Source: an uncultured Ruminococcus sp. (GTDB lineage Bacteria > Bacillota > Clostridia > Oscillospirales > Ruminococcaceae). Taken from it: DNA of 64,000 nt. The position numbers and the translations under genes were made by a program. Location: the NCBI GenBank assembly GCA_945868475.1, contig CAMBLM010000008.1, forward strand, positions 60,935 to 124,934. Direction: 5' to 3'. Under the pieces are notes generated by a model. It ran no database searches, was not told the DNA's origin, and saw nothing but the letters and a program-made list of their open reading frames with translations. Below are positions 51,877-58,792 of this stretch, in pieces; positions within the stretch are counted from its first letter, which is position 1; the number at the start of each line of letters is the position of its first letter.

Positions 51877-52617
51877 ATGAGAATGAGAAGAAAAAAATGG
51901 GCGCGTCCCGAGCTTGCGGTCTGCCCGTTTTACATTGAACACGCTGAAGAATATAAGGGAAAATGGAACACAGTTTTCGGGAATGATAAACCTATATACG
52001 CCGAACTTGGCTGCGGAAAAGGCGGATTTGTCGTTCAGGCTGCGCAGTATTACCCCGACGTGAACTGGCTCGCAATGGACATCAAAAGTGAAATGCTCGC
52101 CGTTGCAAGACGAACAATAACCGCCGATTTTGAAGCAAAGGGACTTGAAATAAACAACATCAAGCTCGTTTCGCAGAATATCGAAAAGATCACAACAGCC
52201 TTTGACGAAAATGATAAAATTGACCGCATACATATCAATTTCTGCAATCCCTGGCCGAGGAAGCGCCATAAAAAGCGTCGTTTAACGCATACCCGCCAGC
52301 TTATGCAGTACAGGACATTCCTGCGCGACGGCGGAGAGATACATTTCAAAACCGATGATGATGAGCTTTTTGAGGAATCGCTCCCCTACTTTGAACATTC
52401 GGGATTCTCGATAAAATTCATCACAAGAGATCTCCATAACTCCGATTATGCTCCGAATTTTGAAACGGAACATGAGAAGATGTTCTCTGCCGAGGGCAAA
52501 AAAATAAAGCTCCTCGTTGCGGTAAAGGAGCAGCTCCCCGAGGGCTACGTTCCGCCAAAGGAAAAGGACGAGCTTCCGCTTGAACATAATGAGCAGGGTG
52601 AAGATCAATGTCAGTAA
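51877..52617 (+). CDS. trmB: tRNA (guanine-N7-)-methyltransferase
   Basis: 246 aa, class I SAM-dependent methyltransferase making m7G46 in tRNA. SAM-binding motif I is PIYAELGCGKGGFVVQAA, the catalytic region is INFCNPWPRKRHKKRRLTH, and GGEIHFKTDDDELFEESLPYFEHSGF follows. The C-terminal ~30 residues (acidic, ending EHNEQGEDQCQ) extend past the usual end. The gene overlaps the next gene by 10 bp. Confidence 0.93.
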   Translation: MRMRRKKWARPELAVCPFYIEHAEEYKGKWNTVFGNDKPIYAELGCGKGGFVVQAAQYYPDVNWLAMDIKSEMLAVARRTITADFEAKGLEINNIKLVSQNIEKITTAFDENDKIDRIHINFCNPWPRKRHKKRRLTHTRQLMQYRTFLRDGGEIHFKTDDDELFEESLPYFEHSGFSIKFITRDLHNSDYAPNFETEHEKMFSAEGKKIKLLVAVKEQLPEGYVPPKEKDELPLEHNEQGEDQCQ

Positions 52618-52808
52618 AACTCAACGATAATGCAGAGATAGTTGCAAAAATAAAAGAGGGACTGAAAAGAACGGGCGGCTACTGCCCGTGCAGATTGCAG
52701 CACACCGAAGAAAACCGCTGTATGTGCAAAGAGTTCCGCGACCAGATAGCAGACCCGAATTTTGAGGGATTCTGCCACTGTATGCTTTATTATAAAACGA
52801 AAGACTGA
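52608..52808 (+). CDS. Small ferredoxin-thioredoxin reductase catalytic-type protein
   Basis: 66 aa with three CxC pairs (C26PC28, C38MC40, C56HC58) in the order of the catalytic chain of ferredoxin:thioredoxin reductase, where they hold a [4Fe-4S] cluster and a redox disulfide. The YCPCRLQHTEENRCMCKEFRDQ and FCHCMLYYK blocks are family-like. It is shorter than plant/cyanobacterial FTR (~110 aa). It starts inside the trmB gene (10-bp overlap), with AGGGTG upstream. The electron donor and target are unknown. Confidence 0.8.
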   Translation: MSVKLNDNAEIVAKIKEGLKRTGGYCPCRLQHTEENRCMCKEFRDQIADPNFEGFCHCMLYYKTKD

Positions 52809-52813
52809 ATTCA

Positions 52814-52838
52814 ATGCGTAATTCGTAATGCGTAATTT
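52814..52838. repeat. Short direct repeat aatgcgtaatt x2
   Basis: Two 11-bp copies separated by cgt, just after the FTR-like stop. It resembles the taatgcgtaattcg-type repeats found widely in bacterial intergenic DNA. Confidence 0.5.
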
Positions 52839-52845
52839 ATGTAAA

Positions 52846-52882
52846 AACGGCTGATGTTCGCTCAATGAACATCAGCCGTTTG
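52846..52882. terminator. Bidirectional terminator
   Basis: 15-bp perfect stem aaacggctgatgttc / gaacatcagccgttt with T-rich tail, between convergent genes. Confidence 0.92.
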
Positions 52883-52885
52883 TTT

Positions 52886-53551
52886 TTACTTTGTTGGTGT
52901 TGTTTGTACTTCTTCGGGTTTATCGAAAAGCTTTTTCATAAATGGGATAAACATTCCGCCGAGTGCATTTCCAATTGCCACTTCGAGGATATAGAGTGCG
53001 CCGCTTACTGTTGCGCCTGCGGAGAAGTAATAGAAGCAGTCAGCTATTGAGTGGTTAAATCCGCAGAAGATAAAGAGCATTACGGGGACTGCTGTGCCGA
53101 AGATCATTGAAACATCGTGACCTTTTATACGGCAGTTCTTTCCGTTTTCAACTGCGAGGTACATCAATGTTCCGCAGAAGAAACCAAGAATAAGTCTGCT
53201 GACGATGCCGTCGCTCATTTTGGTATCCATTGCAGCAACTGCGTTTTCGTGCACCTTTGCGCCTATTCTTGTTGCGGAGATCAGAAGCGCGGTAACGCCC
53301 GTTCCGACAATATTTCCGAGGAGGGTTATAAGCACTTCACGGATATAGATAGGCTTTCTTTCGGGGATATATCCGACTTTGCCCGTGTAAAGTGCAAAGC
53401 CGAGCTGGATTATTGTGAAAAGTCCGAAGCTGAACAAAAATCCGCCCATATACTTATTATCGCACATAAGGTAGACAGTTCCGCCGATACCGATCATAAA
53501 CCCCGACATCAACGCCTTAAAAAATATACTTTTGAATGATTCAAGCTTCAT
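52886..53551 (-). CDS. Formate/nitrite transporter family channel
   Basis: 221 aa with six TM segments in FocA/NirC pentameric-channel order: KALMSGFMIGIGGTVYLMC, GGFLFSFGLFTIIQLGFALYTGKVGY, LITLLGNIVGTGVTALLI, LGFFCGTLMYLAVENGKN and FCGFNHSIADCFYYFSAGA (the GFxHxxA-type His motif). It transports formate, nitrite or hydrosulfide. It is monocistronic behind a perfect promoter overlapped by a palindrome. Fermentative formate handling is the most likely role. Confidence 0.92.
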   Translation of the reverse strand: MKLESFKSIFFKALMSGFMIGIGGTVYLMCDNKYMGGFLFSFGLFTIIQLGFALYTGKVGYIPERKPIYIREVLITLLGNIVGTGVTALLISATRIGAKVHENAVAAMDTKMSDGIVSRLILGFFCGTLMYLAVENGKNCRIKGHDVSMIFGTAVPVMLFIFCGFNHSIADCFYYFSAGATVSGALYILEVAIGNALGGMFIPFMKKLFDKPEEVQTTPTK

Positions 53552-53589
53552 AAAAACAGTTTTCCTTTCAATTTTTCAATGACCTATTA

Positions 53590-53618
53590 ATTATAGGCTT
53601 GCAAATGCGATTTGTCAA
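53590..53618 (-). promoter_or_regulatory. Consensus promoter of the formate/nitrite transporter gene
   Basis: Minus strand TTGACA, 17 bp, TATAAT. Confidence 0.92.
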
Positions 53619-53628
53619 TAGCATTTGC
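53601..53628. promoter_or_regulatory. Operator-like palindrome over the FNT -35 box
   Basis: GCAAATGC ... GCATTTGC, 8-bp perfect arms with a 12-bp spacer containing the -35 hexamer. It is positioned for repression; the regulator is unknown. Confidence 0.5.
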
Positions 53629-53675
53629 CCGAAAACGGGAATTTTACACTATGGTAATATATGAAAATGCGAAAA

Positions 53676-54638
53676 TTACTGTTTTTTATTCTGCCCGATA
53701 AACGTTCTGATCTCTTCATCGGTCGGCATTGCAGCGATCGCGCCGAGCTTTCTTGCGCTGAGTGCGCCGCAGGCATTGGCATATACGGAGATCCCGATAA
53801 GATCTTCAGTTTCGAGTGCCGTAAGCGGCTTTGCGGACTTTGCGATACGGGAAAGGAATGCTCCGAAGAAGCTGTCACCTGCTCCCATTGTATCTACAAG
53901 CTCAGTCTTGAACGATGGGACGTTGTTTATGCCCGTTTTTGTTGCGACTATGCAGCCTTTTGCGCCCTGCGTGATGCATATTACCTTTACGCCGAGCCCG
54001 ATAAGCTTGGCGATGGCCGTTGCCATATTTCCAAACCCCGAAACGAGGAGAAGCTCATCTTCTGAAACTTTGAGGATATCCACACATTTCATTACATTCT
54101 GAATGGTTCTCACAGCATCGTCCTGAGATTCCCACTGACTACGGCGGAATTTCGGGTCAAAGCTTATGATCTTGCCTTGATTTTTGGCATACTCGGCGCA
54201 GAGCATCACAGCCGAGCGCGATGGCTCGGAGGTGAGAAGTCTTGAACCGAAGTGGAAAATTTTGCAGTTATCGATAAGCTTTTTATTCACTTCCGCATAG
54301 GTAAGCGAAGCGTCCTTGCTGTCGTTCCTTACGAAATAATACTCTCTTTCACCGTTCTCATTCTTGCTGACGAACGCAAGCGGTGTTGAATACTTATCAT
54401 CAAGGATAAGTCCCTTTGTGTTTACGTTGTTTTCTTTGAGAACATTTTTGAGATAGCGTCCGAACATATCCTTTCCGACTTTTCCGATGAAGCCTGTGGG
54501 AACTCCGAGCTTTGCCGCCATAACTGCGACATTAGCCGATGAACCGCCTGCATTCTGCGTGTAGGTTATCTCACCCGTTTCGGAAACCTTCTGCGTAAGG
54601 TCAACGAGCATCTCGCCGACTGCAACAATATCTGCCAT
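53676..54638 (-). CDS. PfkB family sugar kinase (fructokinase-like)
   Basis: 320 aa with the ribokinase/PfkB fold. The N-terminal signature is AGGSSANVAVMAAKLGVPTGFIGKVGKDMFG and the C-terminal signature is LVDTMGAGDSFFGAFL, with the catalytic Asp in DTMGAGDSF. AENTQNAGGSS-like glycine pairs indicate a fructokinase/2-keto-sugar subtype. It is last gene of the beta-mannosidase operon, so its substrate probably arises from mannoside breakdown (fructose or similar). Confidence 0.92.
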   Translation of the reverse strand: MADIVAVGEMLVDLTQKVSETGEITYTQNAGGSSANVAVMAAKLGVPTGFIGKVGKDMFGRYLKNVLKENNVNTKGLILDDKYSTPLAFVSKNENGEREYYFVRNDSKDASLTYAEVNKKLIDNCKIFHFGSRLLTSEPSRSAVMLCAEYAKNQGKIISFDPKFRRSQWESQDDAVRTIQNVMKCVDILKVSEDELLLVSGFGNMATAIAKLIGLGVKVICITQGAKGCIVATKTGINNVPSFKTELVDTMGAGDSFFGAFLSRIAKSAKPLTALETEDLIGISVYANACGALSARKLGAIAAMPTDEEIRTFIGQNKKQ

Positions 54639-54661
54639 ATACAAGACCCCTTTTCCTTTAT

Positions 54662-55240
54662 TTATGATTCAAGATAATACGATGCTTCCATATCTGCAAC
54701 CGAAAGCGCAAACGCAAGCGGAAACATTTCAAAAGCTTTTCCGATACTGTTTTTATCCTCTACCCCCGAAAAGCCCATGTGATACCTTATCGCAAAGGCT
54801 TCCTCCCTTGTAAGGCGCATAAAGCCCGAGATTATGTAAACCGACTTTTCGCCGTGGCCGTAAGGAAGCGTATCATCGATGGTATAGTACGGAACTTTTT
54901 CCCACTCACCTCGTTCATTCTTTGCATTGCGGTAGTCAGTTTTATAGAAATTCACCTTGCAGACATCGTGGAGAAGCGCGCAGAGAGCGATAGTTTCTTC
55001 GCTGTAATTCATTCTGTAAAGCTGTTTCGTTCTGTCACGTTCAAGATAATCTTTAAGGCAGTGATAAACGTTAAGGCTGTGTTCAAGCAGACCTCCCTCG
55101 TGCGAACCGTGGAAGCGTGTGCTTGCAGGGGCGGTGAAGAAATCGGTTTTCAGCAGATAATTAAGGAAGTTATCCGCTCCGTCCCTTTTGATATTTTCGT
55201 TATAGATGCTGAGAAATTCTTCTTTTAACTCTGTTATCAT
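54662..55240 (-). CDS. HD domain protein (phosphohydrolase-like)
   Basis: 192 aa. Metal-binding HD residues are H(GSHEGGLLEHSLNV) and LCALLHDVCKVNFY, then YGHGEKS and a final D. It is similar to the YfbR/HDIG-type hydrolase domains common in Clostridia beside nucleic-acid or sugar genes; the reaction is unknown. It is 13 bp after the beta-mannosidase gene and 23 bp before the kinase gene. Confidence 0.85.
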   Translation of the reverse strand: MITELKEEFLSIYNENIKRDGADNFLNYLLKTDFFTAPASTRFHGSHEGGLLEHSLNVYHCLKDYLERDRTKQLYRMNYSEETIALCALLHDVCKVNFYKTDYRNAKNERGEWEKVPYYTIDDTLPYGHGEKSVYIISGFMRLTREEAFAIRYHMGFSGVEDKNSIGKAFEMFPLAFALSVADMEASYYLES

Positions 55241-55253
55241 TAATTATACTCCG

Positions 55254-57725
55254 TTAAGACAATGCTATATCGGCATAAGATTTTATGTGAAGCTTTTCCT
55301 TTACCAGTTCCGGCGTAAAGTATGGCGGAAGAGCGTCCTTTTTGAGCAGTATGCTTACGTCCTGACCGTTAATATCGAACCAGTTGTCGCCGAAAACAAC
55401 ATCGAAATCATCAAAGTCGATATAAACACCCTTTGCATAAGCCTGTGAACTGAATGTAAGGCAGTATTTATCGCCGAGCGTATCACAACGCACTTCGATC
55501 TCGGGCAGCAGGAACTCAAACTGCTTCGGCAGGACAAAAAGGAATGTCGAACTGCTGATTATCGCGTCCTTGTGCATAAGTGAGTATTCGAGCGTACAGT
55601 TGAAATGATCGGCTAAGGTAAGTCCCGTCATTTCCTTTGTGATATTGCAGATGTTCATTGCGGAAAGCGGAGAAACTGTAAATTCGCCCGAATCTCCCTC
55701 GGCAATGACTTCGGTGGTGTTTCTTCTTATTTTCCACTTGATATGGCCGTTGAACTCGGTCATTTTTTCGTTGGAAACATTCAGCACGAGGTTATCCTTG
55801 TCACTGTCATCTATCGAGCATATTATCGGCGCATAGAATTTTCTTGCGTAATAATGGAGTGCTTTCCACCTGCCGAAATAGTCTATCGACGACCACGAGA
55901 TAACGGGGTTGCAGTCATTTACCTGCCAATAAAGCGAACCCATACAGATACCTCTGTGGCGGCGCATCTGCTCAACATTAAGACGGATAGCGTCAGCCTG
56001 AACGAGCTGTGTCGCATAGACAAGGTTTTCAAAGCTGTACGGATAATGCACCATCTGTGCAAGGTAATACATAAGCTTTTCGTTGCCTGCTTCGCACTTC
56101 TGATGCGCTTCCATAACGGGCGACATAAGGTTCAGATCCTTTTCCTCGGCAAAGGAACGCACCGTTTTCATACATGGAATAGACTCAAAGCCGTACTCCG
56201 AGCAGAATCGGAAAAGATACTTTTTATATTCCGTGAAAGGCTTCAGGCTGTGCCATACCTCCCAGTAGTGGATATCGCCCTTGTTTTTAGCGCCGCTGTC
56301 ATTAAAGCCGCCGCCCGAGGACGGTGAGGACGGCCAGTAGAAATGTCCCGTATCATACTGTGCGATAACTTTCGGAGCGATGTTCTCGAACATATTGAGA
56401 TATCCCTGCCTGAGTTCGGCATCGTTCGGAAGTCCCCAATACTGCCAAGCGGATTCGATCTCGTTATTTCCGCACCACATTGCAAGGCAGGCGTGGTGGT
56501 CGATACGGCGAACGTTGTCGATAAGCTCCTGCTCGACTGTCGAGCAGAACTCGGGGTCGTTTCCGTCATAGACCGAGCAGGCGAACATCATATCCTGCCA
56601 TACGAGCAGACCGAGTTCGTCGCAGATATCATAGAAATAATCATCGGGGTAAAATCCGCCGCCCCATACTCTTATCATATTGTAGTTCGCGGCAGTGCAG
56701 TCCCTGAGAAGCTTTTCCGTGCGCTCACGGCTTCTTCTGCCGAGGAGGTTATCCTCGGGGATATAGTTTGCGCCCATTGCGAAAATTTTTGTTCCGTTGA
56801 CCTTAAAGCAGAATTCCTCGCCGATATTGTCTTTCCGGCGTGAAACCTCTATCGTGCGCAGACCTATTTTAAGCTCCTTTTTATCAATAACTTCGCCCTT
56901 GTGCAGAAGCTTTACCCTGACTTCGTAAAGATGCTGCCTGCCGAAGCCTCTGACGTGCCAAAGCTTTGGGTTAAGGATAACGCAGACAGCGGAGTTGTGC
57001 TGTTTCGGCTGATCTGTCTTTACAATAGTATTAACTCCGTCGGGATCGGTGATAACACATTCCATGCGGAGATCATCGCCCGTAAGGTTTTCGATCTCGG
57101 TATCGATATAAAGCTTTACCGAGCTTTGTTTGTGTTCCTGCTTTATGCGGACATCTTTGATACAGCCGTATTTCTCGCCGACAAGGCTGACATCGCGCCA
57201 GATCCCGACATCGGGGAGTATCGGACCCCAGTCCCAGCCATACATATAGTGTGCCTTACGAATATGCGGATAGCCTTTCATCGTTGAAGCTACTCCCCAG
57301 AGGTCGCGCTCGTCATTCTTATCCTGGATATATTTTATCGGTGAGTGGATATAGACGCGGAGTGAGTTCGTTCCGCGCTTTACGCAGTCGGTGATATCGA
57401 ATTTATAGGTTCGGTGCATATTGTCGGCAGAACCTATCGCGGTATCGTTGATATATATCTCGGCGATCGTATCGATACCGTCAAAGCGGAGAAAAATGCG
57501 GTCGTTTTTCATCATCGCTTCGGCAGGGATAAAATCATAAGCGAAAACGAAGTCGTTATCCGAGATTTTCAGCACATCATACTGGTTAAGACGGTAAAAC
57601 GGGTCTTCGATCATTTTATTTTCAAGCATCGAGCTGTAAACAGTTCCGGGGACGTTTACGCTGAGCTTTATTTTTTCATCGGCGGAGTTTACTCTCCAAG
57701 GTCCGTTGAGGGATTGGATCATCAT
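55254..57725 (-). CDS. Beta-mannosidase, GH2 family
   Basis: 823 aa, no signal peptide, so cytoplasmic: it cleaves beta-mannosides imported from mannan breakdown. Layout: N-terminal jelly-roll (LNGPWRVNSADEKIKLSVNVPGTVYSSMLENKMIEDPFYRLNQYDV), immunoglobulin-like domain, TIM barrel, C-terminal domains. The catalytic acid/base is in MWCGNNEIESAW and the nucleophile in RFCSEYGFES. AAAGGAG precedes the tandem ATGATG start. It heads an operon with an HD protein and a sugar kinase, and works logically with the extracellular GH5 enzymes. Confidence 0.94.
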   Translation of the reverse strand: MMIQSLNGPWRVNSADEKIKLSVNVPGTVYSSMLENKMIEDPFYRLNQYDVLKISDNDFVFAYDFIPAEAMMKNDRIFLRFDGIDTIAEIYINDTAIGSADNMHRTYKFDITDCVKRGTNSLRVYIHSPIKYIQDKNDERDLWGVASTMKGYPHIRKAHYMYGWDWGPILPDVGIWRDVSLVGEKYGCIKDVRIKQEHKQSSVKLYIDTEIENLTGDDLRMECVITDPDGVNTIVKTDQPKQHNSAVCVILNPKLWHVRGFGRQHLYEVRVKLLHKGEVIDKKELKIGLRTIEVSRRKDNIGEEFCFKVNGTKIFAMGANYIPEDNLLGRRSRERTEKLLRDCTAANYNMIRVWGGGFYPDDYFYDICDELGLLVWQDMMFACSVYDGNDPEFCSTVEQELIDNVRRIDHHACLAMWCGNNEIESAWQYWGLPNDAELRQGYLNMFENIAPKVIAQYDTGHFYWPSSPSSGGGFNDSGAKNKGDIHYWEVWHSLKPFTEYKKYLFRFCSEYGFESIPCMKTVRSFAEEKDLNLMSPVMEAHQKCEAGNEKLMYYLAQMVHYPYSFENLVYATQLVQADAIRLNVEQMRRHRGICMGSLYWQVNDCNPVISWSSIDYFGRWKALHYYARKFYAPIICSIDDSDKDNLVLNVSNEKMTEFNGHIKWKIRRNTTEVIAEGDSGEFTVSPLSAMNICNITKEMTGLTLADHFNCTLEYSLMHKDAIISSSTFLFVLPKQFEFLLPEIEVRCDTLGDKYCLTFSSQAYAKGVYIDFDDFDVVFGDNWFDINGQDVSILLKKDALPPYFTPELVKEKLHIKSYADIALS

Positions 57726-57765
57726 CAGCGGTATGCTCCTTTTGCAAAATCATATTATCCTATTA

Positions 57766-57794
57766 ATTATACAAAAATTTCTTAAATTTGTCAA
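57766..57794 (-). promoter_or_regulatory. Consensus promoter of the beta-mannosidase operon
   Basis: Minus strand TTGACA, 17 bp, TATAAT. The -35 box overlaps the hisA stop codon. Confidence 0.92.
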
Positions 57795-58561
57795 TGATAT
57801 TGTACAACTTTTTCAAAATCCATAGTTCCTCCGAAAATATCGAGCGCACTTCCGACCGTGAAGTTGAGCTTTCCTTTTCCGAGCGTCTTGAGCGTGTCAA
57901 GATCGTCAAAAGAACCTATGCCGCCTGCGTAGGTGAGCGTTATCTTTCCCCACTCTCCGAGCATTTCCGCAAGCTTTTCCTCTACTCCCCTCGCCTTGCC
58001 CTCAACATCGACAGCGTGGACAAGAAATTCATCGCAGTACGCCGAAAGCTTATCGAACACCTCGGGCGAGATCTTCATATCGGTGAATTTCTGCCATCTG
58101 TCAGTGACGACATAGTAATCCTCGTATTTTTTTCTGCAGGAAAGGTCAAGGACGATACGTTCCTTTCCGACAGCTTTTGTAAGCTTATCAAGATTGTCGA
58201 AATTCACCTTTCCGTCCCTGAAAACATACGATGTGACTATTATATGCGAAGCTCCGTTTTCAATATACTCGGCGGCATTGTCGGCATTTACCCCTCCGCC
58301 GACCTGCAGACCGCCCTCATATTCGTGCAGAGCGGAAAAAGCCTGCTTTCGGTCGGCTTCATAATATTCGCTGTCGGCAGCGTTAAGGATTATTATATGT
58401 CCGCCTTTTAAGCCTTTTTCCTTATAAAGACGGGCATAAAAATCCGCTCCGCAGTCGGAAACGAAATTTTCCGAGGCGGAATTGCCCTTATCCGCAAGAC
58501 TTCCCCCGACTATCTGCTTTACCTTGCCGTTATGGATATCTATACATGGTCTGAAATTCAT
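57791..58561 (-). CDS. hisA: Eukaryotic-type HisA isomerase (ProFAR isomerase)
   Basis: 256 aa. It isomerises ProFAR to PRFAR in histidine synthesis. The sequence follows the yeast HIS6-like lineage rather than standard bacterial HisA: FRPCIDIHNGKVKQIVGGSLADK, FVSDCGADFYARLYKEKGLKGGHIIILN, VLDLSCRKKYEDYYVVTDRWQKFTD, LVHAVDVEGKARGVEEKL, LTYAGGIGSFDDL and FTVGSALDIFGG. The catalytic Asp of CIDIHNG and the HAVDVEG Asp are present. No other his gene is nearby. The start is ambiguous (GTG 58570 or ATG 58561, with AAAGGA just upstream). Confidence 0.88.
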   Translation of the reverse strand: MNFRPCIDIHNGKVKQIVGGSLADKGNSASENFVSDCGADFYARLYKEKGLKGGHIIILNAADSEYYEADRKQAFSALHEYEGGLQVGGGVNADNAAEYIENGASHIIVTSYVFRDGKVNFDNLDKLTKAVGKERIVLDLSCRKKYEDYYVVTDRWQKFTDMKISPEVFDKLSAYCDEFLVHAVDVEGKARGVEEKLAEMLGEWGKITLTYAGGIGSFDDLDTLKTLGKGKLNFTVGSALDIFGGTMDFEKVVQYH

Positions 58562-58659
58562 ATTTCGCACTGTTTCCTTTCATTTTTTAATAATTAAAGA
58601 TAAGTATAGCACACCTTTTTTTAATTTTCCATAATATTTTGCAAAATTTATAATAATTG

Positions 58660-58689
58660 TTGACATTTTATATAGTAATGTGATATAAT
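58660..58689 (+). promoter_or_regulatory. Promoter of the dynamin-M48-dynamin operon
   Basis: TTGACA, 18 bp, TATAAT, about 105 bp upstream of the first start. Confidence 0.88.
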
Positions 58690-58792
58690 AAATGTTAGTT
58701 ATTGGGTAATTTGCATCTATAATGAAATACTGTCATTATTTTTTTAATAGTTCTTTCAAAAATTCCCGTGATAAAGAATCAAGGAGGTTGCT

